Origin: an uncultured Prevotellaceae bacterium
Lineage (GTDB): Bacteria; Bacteroidota; Bacteroidia; Bacteroidales; Bacteroidaceae
DNA: 53,685 nt
Direction: 5' to 3'
NCBI GenBank assembly: GCA_902762565.1
Contig: CACWOS010000042.1
Span: 1 to 53,685, forward strand
In this document: piece after piece, positions 17,869 to 25,576 of the stretch
Layout of the letters: the number at the start of each line of letters is the position of its first letter
Position numbering within the stretch: position 1 is the first letter of the stretch
Notes under the pieces: model-generated
Database searches by the model: none
Told to the model about the DNA's origin: nothing
What the model saw: only the letters and a program-made list of their open reading frames with translations
Program-made: the position numbers and the translations under genes

Positions 17869-18390
17869 TTATTTTAGTTTAAACAGTTCTTTTGCCAAGC
17901 CTTTATAGCACTTGCCAAGACCATCTGCGTAATCATAGTCTTTTCCAGAGCCATATCCGTCAACGTTTATTTCACAGATAATTTGGTTGGACGAAATGTC
18001 TAATACTTTGATGTATGCTGTAGTACTAAACTTACCTTGTCCCCATGAACCAGTAAATGCCTGATGACGTTCCAAATCCTTTACTTCAATAAGAATCTTG
18101 TATTTTGCATCATTACCTGATTCGACAATTTTCAGTCCTTTAGAGTTCTCGTTAAATGATTTAACAAATGATTGCTGAATGGCATTTAAACGCTTTTCAT
18201 ATTGGTCGCCGCACCATGTCTTAAAATCCTCATCCTCTTCCCAAGTGGTTTTGGAGAAATCAAACTCTACAACAGCACTCGCGTTCTCTTTGAAAAATGC
18301 TGCCTTACCTTCTTTTACTTTAACACCGCCAGCCATGCAATACATACTGGTAAGTAGTGTAATAGTTAAAATCGCAAGAAACCTTTTCAT
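17869..18390 (-). CDS. Secreted protein of unknown function, paralogue of 18419-18922
   Basis: A 173-residue protein with a signal peptide (ILTITLLTSMYCMAG). The mature part starts VKVKEGKAAFFK and ends with a helix rich in Lys/Leu after a Gly-Asp segment (DGYGSGKDYDYADGLG). It is paralogous to the next gene upstream: both have the order signal peptide, VxEG start, D-F strand, long amphipathic helix, beta strands, Gly-rich loop, terminal K-Y/K-L helix. No known family is recognised with confidence; DUF4410-like outer-membrane proteins have a similar outline. It ends 6 bases before the methyltransferase. Likely periplasmic or at the outer membrane. Confidence 0.7.
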   Translation of the reverse strand: MKRFLAILTITLLTSMYCMAGGVKVKEGKAAFFKENASAVVEFDFSKTTWEEDEDFKTWCGDQYEKRLNAIQQSFVKSFNENSKGLKIVESGNDAKYKILIEVKDLERHQAFTGSWGQGKFSTTAYIKVLDISSNQIICEINVDGYGSGKDYDYADGLGKCYKGLAKELFKLK

Positions 18391-18418
18391 AATTTAAACA
18401 TTTTATTAGTTTGACATT

Positions 18419-18922
18419 TTATTTGTATTTCCTAATTTCTTTAGACAAATATTTACCCAAGGACTCGCCTGTATGTTCTGCCCCATCTTTAATAAGATTG
18501 AGTTTAGAGCCGAATGTTCCACCTTTTGCATTTAAACCCGTAATACGAGCTATTATCTCTTCTTGGCTATTCACTACAAAGGCCTCACAGACATAGTTCC
18601 CTTTTGCGTTAATTGATAAAACTTTCACACGTAGAGTTATTTCTCCATCCAGTTCTGTTCCAAATCGAATGCTCGGACATTTTTTCCCCAATCCAGACAT
18701 GAATTTACTTATTATGATAGGTTTGTCTATTTCCCAGTCCTGCTCATAAACTGCAAAATCTTCTTCAGTCATTCCGTGTATATTTGCATCGTTAAAGTCC
18801 AAAATGACTTTGGCTTTCCCACAGTTTTTAAGAGGGGCCAGTGAACCTTCTGTCACTTTCTGGGCATATGAACTTGAAAGCAATGATAATACCCAGATTA
18901 ATAATATCAGACCTCGTTTCAT
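18419..18922 (-). CDS. Secreted protein of unknown function, paralogue of 17869-18390
   Basis: A 167-residue protein with a signal peptide (LILLIWVLSLLSSSYAQ). The mature part begins VTEGSLAPLK and contains GLNAKGGTFGSKLNLIKDG near the C terminus, matching the Gly-rich loop of its neighbour. It starts 5 bases after the ketosynthase gene and is separated by 28 bases from the paralogue. The pair sits between biosynthetic genes and is not part of the well-known polyene gene set as I remember it, so they may serve envelope assembly of the pigment. Function unknown. Confidence 0.7.
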   Translation of the reverse strand: MKRGLILLIWVLSLLSSSYAQKVTEGSLAPLKNCGKAKVILDFNDANIHGMTEEDFAVYEQDWEIDKPIIISKFMSGLGKKCPSIRFGTELDGEITLRVKVLSINAKGNYVCEAFVVNSQEEIIARITGLNAKGGTFGSKLNLIKDGAEHTGESLGKYLSKEIRKYK

Positions 18923-18927
18923 AAACG

Positions 18928-20154
18928 TTATATTATTTTCTTAATTACCAATGCACTATTTGTACCACCAAAGCCGAATGAGTTGCTAAGGACAGTATTA
19001 ACCTCTGCCTCAACCGTTTTTGCAGTGAGATTCAACTTCTCAGAGTATTCGTCAGGACTCTCGAAATTAATGTTCGGAGCAATAAAGTTGTTTTGCATCA
19101 TGATGATGCTGTAAACAATCTCACTGGCACCTGCCATCCAGCATTCATGTCCCGTCATTGACTTGGTAGAGCTGATAAGGGCTCGCTGACCATGGAACAG
19201 CCTGTCAAGAGCGATGGCTTCATACATATCACCTTGCAGAGTCGATGTTGCATGGGCGTTAATATAGTCAATGTCATCAAGTTCTACACTAGCATCTTTC
19301 ATTGCGCGACTCATGGCTATCACAGAACCATTGTCGCTTGGCTCTGAAATGCCACCACCATTGCTCGAAAATCCATAACCCACTATTTCTGCAAGAATAG
19401 TGGCACCGCGGGCAATAGCATGATCATAGTCTTCAAGTACAAGGGCAGCAGCACCACCACTGGGAATCAGACCGTCGCGGTCCTTATCAAATGGGCGACT
19501 GGCTTTTGTAGGTTCATCCATGCGGATGGAGAAAGCACCGAGAGCGTCAAACGATGCCATAGAATAATAGTTGGTTTCCTGAGCACCACCACAAAGAATC
19601 ATTTCTTGGAGACCTTGTTTAATAAGCATGTAACCTAATCCTATGGAGTGACTACCACTAGCACAGGCAGCACTGATGGTAAAATTGACACCGCGCAGAT
19701 GGAATATTGTGCTCAGATTCATATTTACAGTCGAATTCATAGACTGAAATATCAATCCGTAGCCCAACATCGCCGAGTCGTGTTTCTCATCCATAATTTT
19801 GGACGATTCAATCACGGGCTTAGCGGATGAGTCATTACCAAAAATACAGCCAACTTCGTTCTCGCGAAGATACTCGTCGCTGATTTGAGCCTGAGCAAAA
19901 GCTTGACGACTTGCCATATAAGCATATTGCGCTTCCTCAGACATACCAGCGCGGGTATGTCTGTCAATCATCTGCTTGGTGATTACAGGTGTTTTTACAA
20001 TACCAGTGAGTCCCGATCTGTAGCCATATTCAAGCCTCTCTGGTTGCAATCCAATACCAGACTTACCCTCAAAAAGAGATTGTCTGACTGTTTCTATGTC
20101 TGTTCCAAGGCATGACCAAATGCCCATGCCAGTTATTACTACACGTCTTGCCAT
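18928..20154 (-). CDS. Beta-ketoacyl-ACP synthase (FabF-like)
   Basis: A 408-residue stand-alone ketosynthase with Cys164 (AACASGS), His301 (NAHATS), Lys331 and His336 (KSMTGHE), spaced as in FabF. It catalyses decarboxylative condensation of malonyl-ACP with an acyl chain. As the second gene of the operon next to the ketoreductase, it corresponds in order to the ApeQ-ApeR pair of proteobacterial clusters, where ApeR-type enzymes are thought to act in starter elongation. It starts 6 bases after the ketoreductase gene. Length normal, no fused domain, in contrast to the two other ketosynthases of this operon. Confidence 0.88.
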   Translation of the reverse strand: MARRVVITGMGIWSCLGTDIETVRQSLFEGKSGIGLQPERLEYGYRSGLTGIVKTPVITKQMIDRHTRAGMSEEAQYAYMASRQAFAQAQISDEYLRENEVGCIFGNDSSAKPVIESSKIMDEKHDSAMLGYGLIFQSMNSTVNMNLSTIFHLRGVNFTISAACASGSHSIGLGYMLIKQGLQEMILCGGAQETNYYSMASFDALGAFSIRMDEPTKASRPFDKDRDGLIPSGGAAALVLEDYDHAIARGATILAEIVGYGFSSNGGGISEPSDNGSVIAMSRAMKDASVELDDIDYINAHATSTLQGDMYEAIALDRLFHGQRALISSTKSMTGHECWMAGASEIVYSIIMMQNNFIAPNINFESPDEYSEKLNLTAKTVEAEVNTVLSNSFGFGGTNSALVIKKII

Positions 20155-20160
20155 TGAAAA

Positions 20161-20892
20161 TTATGTATATAACCCTCCATTAATATTTATTACTTCTCCT
20201 GTTATATATGCTGCTTCATCAGATGCAAGAAAAGCAACTAAGGCAGCGACTTCTTCTGGTTTGCCAAATCGGCCAACAGGAATCAATTTCTTCAAATCAT
20301 CCTCTGGCAAATCCTTCGTCATGTCAGTTTCAATAAAACCTGGTGCTATGGCATTTACTGTGATATTGCGTGGAGCTACTTCCTGAGCCAAAGCTTTTGT
20401 TGCACCAATTAAAGCCGCTTTCGCAGCACTGTAATTTGTTTGACCAGGCAATCCTTTTACACCTGACAATGACGCAATATTAATAATCCTTCCACCGCGT
20501 TTACGTGGCATCATATGCTTCAGCAAACATCTTGTAAGATAAAAGAATCCGTCAAGTGTAGTGTCCAATACTCGATGCCAATCATCATCTGACATCATAA
20601 ACATTACATTATCACGCCTTATACCAGCATTGTTTACCAAAACAGCAATATAGTCATCTGGATGAGATTGTTCCCAACAACCAATAGCCTTTTCAACTTC
20701 AGTCTTATCCGAAACATCAAATGGCAGAAGTTCTGCTTTACCTCCATTATCTTCGATTAGGGATTTCGTTTCATTTGCTGAAGAATGATTAGAATTGTAG
20801 TTTATTATTATTGGCATGCCCATTGAGATCAATCTTTGGCAGATTGCTCTCCCGATACCTCTTGAACCACCAGTGACTAGAATATACTTCAT
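20161..20892 (-). CDS. 3-oxoacyl-ACP reductase (FabG-like, ApeQ type)
   Basis: A 243-residue short-chain dehydrogenase: TGGSRGIG (residues 7-14) binds NADPH, NNAG lies at 87-90, and the catalytic set is Ser141, Tyr154, Lys158, with the same spacing as E. coli FabG. It reduces the 3-keto group after each condensation. It is the first gene of the polyene operon; the start ATG at 20892 lies about 375 bases downstream of the nearest promoter-like element and directly overlaps the stop of a possible 20-codon leader ORF. The only ketoreductase in the visible cluster. Confidence 0.9.
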   Translation of the reverse strand: MKYILVTGGSRGIGRAICQRLISMGMPIIINYNSNHSSANETKSLIEDNGGKAELLPFDVSDKTEVEKAIGCWEQSHPDDYIAVLVNNAGIRRDNVMFMMSDDDWHRVLDTTLDGFFYLTRCLLKHMMPRKRGGRIINIASLSGVKGLPGQTNYSAAKAALIGATKALAQEVAPRNITVNAIAPGFIETDMTKDLPEDDLKKLIPVGRFGKPEEVAALVAFLASDEAAYITGEVININGGLYT

Positions 20893-20989
20893 CAGCCATC
20901 ATTTTGTTGCCGCTGGCTACCTTGACGGCTGTTTATACATATCACTAACCACATGAAAAAAGCGTGGAGCCAGTTCTGTCGCTCGCTTC

Positions 20990-21172
20990 ACGTTCTAAAG
21001 GCTCTCGCATTGCCCGACTAGTCGAAACGAGCAACGCGAAAGCCCCACACCGAATGATATATAGTCCCAATAACGGCAATTAATCCGAAAGAGGGTGATA
21101 TAATCATCCCAAGGGGCGTTCCGTTGCTTTGTCTTTGACTAGTCGTTCGAACTTGCGAGATTCTTAGAACGT
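20990..21172. repeat. Large imperfect inverted repeat in polyene-operon leader
   Basis: The arm starting ACGTTCTAA at 20990 and running to about 21065 is matched by the reverse complement of about 21090-21172. The outer 9 bases are identical; both arms then share TCTCGC, the palindromic core CGACTAGTC, a GCAACG and a GCCCC block, and ATGAT-ATAT near the loop. Transcribed from the minus strand it would fold into a long hairpin of about 75-80-base arms. The rest of the 20893-21433 gap shows only the promoters noted and a possible short leader ORF. Confidence 0.6.
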
Positions 21173-21267
21173 CAAATTCAAAGCGTACAGTAACGCCTTT
21201 CCATATGTTAGTCCCCAACCCAGCCGCATTATCCGTAAGGATTCAGCATCGGCGTGGGAACATTTTG

Positions 21268-21275
21268 CAAAAGTA
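21268..21275 (-). promoter_or_regulatory. Probable -7 box of the polyene operon
   Basis: On the minus strand this reads TACTTTTG, matching the Bacteroidetes -7 consensus TAnnTTTG. No clear TTG lies 19-21 bases upstream, so the match is partial. It is the only such element found before the first operon gene, leaving a leader of about 375 bases. Confidence 0.5.
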
Positions 21276-21433
21276 CACATTTTTTCGTAAATAGAGCCAT
21301 AAAAATAGAAAATTATAATAAATAAGGTGAAATATTTAGTATTTCATCGAAAAAAGACACATGAAAATCCAATTAATTGTATTAACAATAAGACGTTTTT
21401 GACTAAACATGGGTTATTTTAGGAAAAGTTTTG

Positions 21434-21441
21434 TACCTTTG
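21434..21441 (+). promoter_or_regulatory. -7 box upstream of the AlbA_2-domain gene
   Basis: TACCTTTG, a full match to TAnnTTTG, lies 28 bases before the ATG at 21470. An AAGGA stretch immediately before the ATG could assist initiation. No proper -33 TTG at 20 bases. Confidence 0.6.
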
Positions 21442-21469
21442 CATTCAAATTGAAGAATAGAGTTAAGGA

Positions 21470-23152
21470 ATGAAGAGATATACTATAGCTCAACTGCAAC
21501 AGATGCGCGAGTCGGAAGACCACGTAGAGTTCAAGAAAGGCGAATACGGAAACGTCTCTTATAATGGAGGCGGCAAGGAGAGGCCCAAAGACAGGCGTAA
21601 ATGCATCTTGGGCTATGTCACTGCACTCTGTAATGAGGGTGGTGGCAGGATGGTTATTGGTATGCACGACAAGCATCCTCATCAGGTGACAGGAACCAAG
21701 CAAAACGAGAACGCATTGGGCGAACTGGAGAGTAATATCTATAGGGACTCAGATATTCGCACTGAAGTTTACGAGCAATTCGAAGATGAAGCTAACAAGA
21801 CAGGACGAGTAGTTGTTATCGAAGTGCCGTCAAGACCTATCGGTAAGGTTTACAAGTTTGAAGATGTGCCTCTTATGAGGGTTGGCGAAGACCTATTGCC
21901 GATGGACGACAAAACATATCTCTCCATCATTCAGGAGCAGGAACCGGACTTTTCTGAGCAGTTCTGCGATGAAGCCACCTTCGATGACCTTGATTCAAAG
22001 GCAATCAAAGAAATGAAAGAGAAGTATGCCAAGAAGCAGGAGAATCCTTCTTTCGTTTCGCTGGATGACAGGCAGGCATTGAGTGATTTGCACCTTATCG
22101 TTGGGAATCGTATCACTAACGCTGCCGTATTACTTGTCGGTAAAGAAGAGTTTATCAATAAGGTGTTCCCACAGGCCAAAGTAATGCTGGAGTATCGCAA
22201 TACAGAACCTCAGATACATTTCGACAACCGTATGCAATTCGGACAACCGTTCTTTCTCTTGATTGATAAACTCTGGGATGCCATCAATCTGCGCAATGGC
22301 TCTGTGCCTGTAAGAGAAGGTGCCTATATCTTTGGTATTCCGTTCTTCAATGAGGATGTAATAAGAGAGGTTGCCAATAATGCTTTCGCACATCGAAATT
22401 ATCGAGTAAATAGTGAAATCGTGGTCAAGCAGTATCCTACAAAACTGGTGGTCATCAATGCTGGAGGGTTCCCCAAAGGTGTGACAATCGATAATCTGCT
22501 AACCACTCCGAGCATGCCGCGTAACAGACTCCTGGCTGACATCTTGGCAAAAACCGGTATTGTGGAACGTTCAGGCCAGGGCATGGACAAGATTTTCCTG
22601 AAAACCCTGTCCGAAGGTAAGTGCGATCCAGATTATACGGAGAGTGATGACTTCAATGTGACAGCTATCTTGTCAGCAACTGTAAAAGACAAGGCTTTCG
22701 CTATCTATGTGCAGAGCATACAGCAGTCATTGCCTGAAGACAAGAAACTGACAGTCTTTGATGTGATGGCTCTCTGCGAAGTACGTGATGGCAAGAAGGT
22801 ACCATCTAACAGGCAGATTGCACAGAAGCTGGAACAAATGGGATTCTTGGAGAAACATGGTAAGACAAATGCTATCCGTTACATTCTTCCTCGTCGCTAT
22901 TATGAATTCGCTGGAGATGTGGCAGCATATTCGTTAGCCACGGATTGGGACTTAGATCAGGTTTGGGCAGTAATCAAGCCATTCCTGAATAAATATGGAA
23001 AAGCAAAAATCTCAGATTTGGAAAAGCTTGTCGGCAGTCATGTATCTGAGAAGCAGATGCGCAGTTATCTTGATGCACTACGAAAAGACGGACGACTGCA
23101 AACAGAAGGAAAGAACAAATATTTATATTATGTTCTGGGAAAGGGCGAATAA
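21470..23152 (+). CDS. AlbA_2 (Schlafen-type) domain protein with HATPase_c_4-like region
   Basis: A 560-residue protein. Residues about 13-135 match the AlbA_2 nucleic-acid-binding domain found in Schlafen-like proteins: EFKKGEYGN, ALCNEGGGRMVIG and VPSRPIGKVY. A middle region around EVANNAFAHRNY and later PSMPRNRLLADILAKTGIVERSGQGM matches the RecG-C-terminal/HATPase_c_4 type found with AlbA_2. The C-terminal 130 residues look like winged helices (NRQIAQKLEQMGFLEKHGK; KAKISDLEKLVG). Usually annotated as ATP-binding or transcriptional regulator; some relatives occur in defence islands. It faces away from the polyene operon and its stop codon lies inside a repeat. Confidence 0.75.
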   Translation: MKRYTIAQLQQMRESEDHVEFKKGEYGNVSYNGGGKERPKDRRKCILGYVTALCNEGGGRMVIGMHDKHPHQVTGTKQNENALGELESNIYRDSDIRTEVYEQFEDEANKTGRVVVIEVPSRPIGKVYKFEDVPLMRVGEDLLPMDDKTYLSIIQEQEPDFSEQFCDEATFDDLDSKAIKEMKEKYAKKQENPSFVSLDDRQALSDLHLIVGNRITNAAVLLVGKEEFINKVFPQAKVMLEYRNTEPQIHFDNRMQFGQPFFLLIDKLWDAINLRNGSVPVREGAYIFGIPFFNEDVIREVANNAFAHRNYRVNSEIVVKQYPTKLVVINAGGFPKGVTIDNLLTTPSMPRNRLLADILAKTGIVERSGQGMDKIFLKTLSEGKCDPDYTESDDFNVTAILSATVKDKAFAIYVQSIQQSLPEDKKLTVFDVMALCEVRDGKKVPSNRQIAQKLEQMGFLEKHGKTNAIRYILPRRYYEFAGDVAAYSLATDWDLDQVWAVIKPFLNKYGKAKISDLEKLVGSHVSEKQMRSYLDALRKDGRLQTEGKNKYLYYVLGKGE

Positions 23153-23249
23153 AAGGGCAAATAAAAAGGTATACAGGAGCGTTTTTTGTATTTAAGCATC
23201 TGATTATCAATATATTTGAAAGGGCGAATAAAAGGGCGAATAAAAGGGT
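23139..23249. repeat. Direct repeat of about 31 bp, two copies
   Basis: Copies at 23139-23169 and 23218-23249 share GAAAGGGCGAATAAAAGGG and differ at two or three sites. Each is itself built of two to three AAAGGGCGAATA-like units. The first copy contains the stop codon of the AlbA_2 gene (GGCGAATAA). The array fills the gap between this gene and the convergent relaxase gene. Confidence 0.75.
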
Positions 23250-23263
23250 TATATTCCTTCCGT

Positions 23264-25051
23264 TCACCCTCTTCTGAGTCTGTACCTCGGTGCATGCATA
23301 GCCTTGGCCATCTGATGGCATCTACGAGCAAAGGACAGCTCGTCCTCGTGGTCTTTCTTCTTGGGCAGTTCGTTATTGCCGCCACCTCCGCCACAAGATT
23401 CAGAAATCATAGTGGCTCCATCAAGGTACCCGAAGAACAGGCAAACAGTCGTCGCAGCCACCTTATCCACATCTTCGGCCACATCTTCGGCAATGTCAAG
23501 CCCAAGACTTTTCAGATAGTCCACGCCCGGCTCTGCCGCTATCTCATAAACCTCCGCTTTCGTGCCATTCACGATTTCGCGGATGGTTCTGGCGGCATCT
23601 ATCATCCAAGTGGCATTAGCCAGACTGATTTCCGGTTCTTTACATAAGGCTTTCCTGATGGTTTCCTTCTCCTTATCAAACATCACGTATTTGTCGAGTC
23701 GCGGATTGACAATAGTCTGAACGGCATCCCACATTCCCGGCCAAAGTGACTCCATAACACGCTGCAAGCTGTCGGACTTATCGGCTTTCTCCTTGATTTC
23801 CCCGGCGTTCTCTGCGGTAATGCCCATTCTCGCCATCTCGTCGTACTGCTGAATCTTGCGGATGGCGATGGCATTCTGGCGCAGTTCCTGCTTGACGATG
23901 GCCCGGCTCCTGCGGGTCAGTTCCTCTATGTGGGCATTGTCGAAGCTGCGTAGGATGGTCTGCATATCGGTCATGATGCTCTTGATTTCATTGTTCTGCT
24001 GCCTTCTGAATTCTTCGGCATTTGTGAAGACCGATTTCCTCTGGCTCCTGACCTTATCCACCTCCTGAAATGCCGCCACAATCACGTCCATCATCGTCAT
24101 CTTCGTCTTGCCCTTCGCTTTCAGGTTCTCGATAATAGCACCGCTGCTTTTCGGGTTATAGGTAAAGACCGCATCGCAGAAACCATTGAATGCCACCGAC
24201 TCAGACGGGTCGCCAACGGCATCGGCCAGTTCTCTTGCCCGTAGTTCCAGTTCATTCTTCTCATTCCTGGCGGTTTCTTTCTCCTTATTGATATTGTTCA
24301 ATTCCTGACGGGCATTGTCTATCATATCGTTAAGTCTTGACGACGCTTCCCGTTTCTCGGCCAAGGATGACTCAAAATTGTCGAGCGCCCATGCTGCTTG
24401 ATCAATTTTCTTCTCAGTTTCCAAAGCCTTCTTCTCTGCCTCTTCTGCTTTCTTCAGAGCCTCCAGTCTTTCTCGCTCCAACTGCCGCTTGTTCTTCTTT
24501 CTGTGCTCCTTCCGTTCCTCTGCCGTCATCAGTGAAGTGTCCTCTCCACGGGATAATCCCCATTTGTCACCGACCTCATCGTGAAGCATCGTGTGCCACT
24601 GCCTATACGACTGCGAGGCTGCAAACCTGGTCTCGCCGAAGTAATGGGAGTAGCTGACAGCAAGCACCTTCTTCTTTTCAGCTGGCCTGTAGAACATCTG
24701 TTCGTCCTCGCTCAGCCTGCCAAACTGTCGGGTAGTGATGTGCTCAGGACGTTCCTTTCCGTCGCTCCTTATATCCAAATTGAGTTCATAGCCGCCAACT
24801 TTTCCGCGTTTCACTCGCTCGGCAACGGGAATCACCAACGCATGGAAATGCGGTGTCGTCTCGTCAAGATGGCACTCGAAGCCGATGACATTCTCCTCGC
24901 CGAACTTCCGGCACAGGAAGTAATAGTAATCCAAAGCCATCGTCTCAATCTGCTTGCGCCCGCGGCAGTTCGGGTCATCGGCAAGCGTAACGTTACCGTT
25001 GTCCTCCTGCCAGTCAAGATCCATCGGCTTGCCGAAAGCAATCTCCGTCAT
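23264..25051 (-). CDS. MobV-type relaxase, catalytic and C-terminal part
   Basis: The larger of two frames of a plasmid-type mobilisation protein. HLDETTPHFHALVIPV carries the metal-binding His residues of MobV/Pre relaxases (motif III), which nick oriT and lead the strand into the recipient. A long Lys/Glu-rich coiled coil follows (roughly residues 180-270) and then an unfamiliar helical tail ending in a Gly-rich stretch (CGGGGGNNELPKKK). The N-terminal part of the domain is in another frame at 25048-25377; the two genes overlap by ATGA. An upstream TTG at 25066 is open in this frame too. Function may need restoration of the frame or coupled translation. Confidence 0.75.
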   Translation of the reverse strand: MTEIAFGKPMDLDWQEDNGNVTLADDPNCRGRKQIETMALDYYYFLCRKFGEENVIGFECHLDETTPHFHALVIPVAERVKRGKVGGYELNLDIRSDGKERPEHITTRQFGRLSEDEQMFYRPAEKKKVLAVSYSHYFGETRFAASQSYRQWHTMLHDEVGDKWGLSRGEDTSLMTAEERKEHRKKNKRQLERERLEALKKAEEAEKKALETEKKIDQAAWALDNFESSLAEKREASSRLNDMIDNARQELNNINKEKETARNEKNELELRARELADAVGDPSESVAFNGFCDAVFTYNPKSSGAIIENLKAKGKTKMTMMDVIVAAFQEVDKVRSQRKSVFTNAEEFRRQQNNEIKSIMTDMQTILRSFDNAHIEELTRRSRAIVKQELRQNAIAIRKIQQYDEMARMGITAENAGEIKEKADKSDSLQRVMESLWPGMWDAVQTIVNPRLDKYVMFDKEKETIRKALCKEPEISLANATWMIDAARTIREIVNGTKAEVYEIAAEPGVDYLKSLGLDIAEDVAEDVDKVAATTVCLFFGYLDGATMISESCGGGGGNNELPKKKDHEDELSFARRCHQMAKAMHAPRYRLRRG

Positions 25052-25377
25052 GCGTCCTTCACCCAAGGCTTGTAGTCCAGTTCCTTCAGCCGCTGCTCGT
25101 ATCTTTGCTTTAAGGTCTTCCGTTGAGAGCCCAAAGGGATGATGCGAGGCTTGATATAATGCGCCTGGCCGTTCTTCATAATCATTGTATGGCCTCTCTT
25201 TATCTCAAAGTTGAGATGTCTTCTCGACCAGTCGTAGCGGTTGCCCGGCTGTTTGTTCTTGGCCAGATAGGTTTCCTCTGTCCAGTCACGTCGCTCGTTT
25301 TCCCGTCCCTGTGCAGTAGCGAAGGACGGGGAGGCAGATATGTTCAGCGACTGATATTGCTTGTCACAGATTTGCAT
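25048..25377 (-). CDS. MobV-type relaxase, N-terminal part in separate frame
   Basis: A 109-residue frame containing RYDWSRRHLNFEI, the N-terminal motif of MobV-type relaxases (consensus like D-x-S-R-x-H-L-N-F/Y), and ending ELDYKPWVKDA just where the second frame begins TEIAFGKPMD. One additional base between the two would give a continuous protein, so this looks like a -1 frameshift in an ancestral single gene, or a stop-start coupled pair. Upstream lies the oriT-like region. No transposon is inserted at the break. Confidence 0.7.
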   Translation of the reverse strand: MQICDKQYQSLNISASPSFATAQGRENERRDWTEETYLAKNKQPGNRYDWSRRHLNFEIKRGHTMIMKNGQAHYIKPRIIPLGSQRKTLKQRYEQRLKELDYKPWVKDA

Positions 25378-25418
25378 AGTAACTACTGTTTTAATATAGG
25401 GTTCTTAGGGGCAGGCCC

Positions 25419-25574
25419 CTGAGCGGAGGTCCAGGAGAGGGTCACTCCTGGTCGGGTCCCGAGGGCTGACGAGCCTTCGGCATATTGGGGTGATATGGCA
25501 GTATTGACATTATGACCCCTAATATGTTGTGGATTCATTGTTGAATCCCCCTGTACGCCCATACCTCCGCTCAG
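25419..25574. other. Candidate origin of transfer (oriT)
   Basis: The 200-base gap between the relaxase start and the next gene holds a perfect 12-bp inverted repeat, CTGAGCGGAGGT at 25419-25430 and its complement at 25563-25574. Inside, CCAGGAG (25431-25437) and CTCCTGG (25445-25451) form a 7-bp hairpin with a 7-base loop, followed by smaller ones (TCGG/CCGA). oriT sites of MobV elements lie directly upstream of the mob gene and contain such hairpins. The nick site was not determined. Confidence 0.55.
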
Positions 25575-25576
25575 CG

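Noticed and set aside
249-20892. Flexirubin or dialkylresorcinol cluster
   Set aside because: No DarA/DarB-type cyclase or KAS III-like ketosynthase is visible, so only the aryl-polyene part is supported.
21018-21218. 66-codon minus-strand frame before the polyene operon
   Set aside because: It runs through the large inverted repeat and shows no family pattern; composition follows the repeat rather than coding.
23216-23647. 143-codon plus-strand frame
   Set aside because: Lies opposite the relaxase C terminus and starts in the repeat array; no protein-like pattern.
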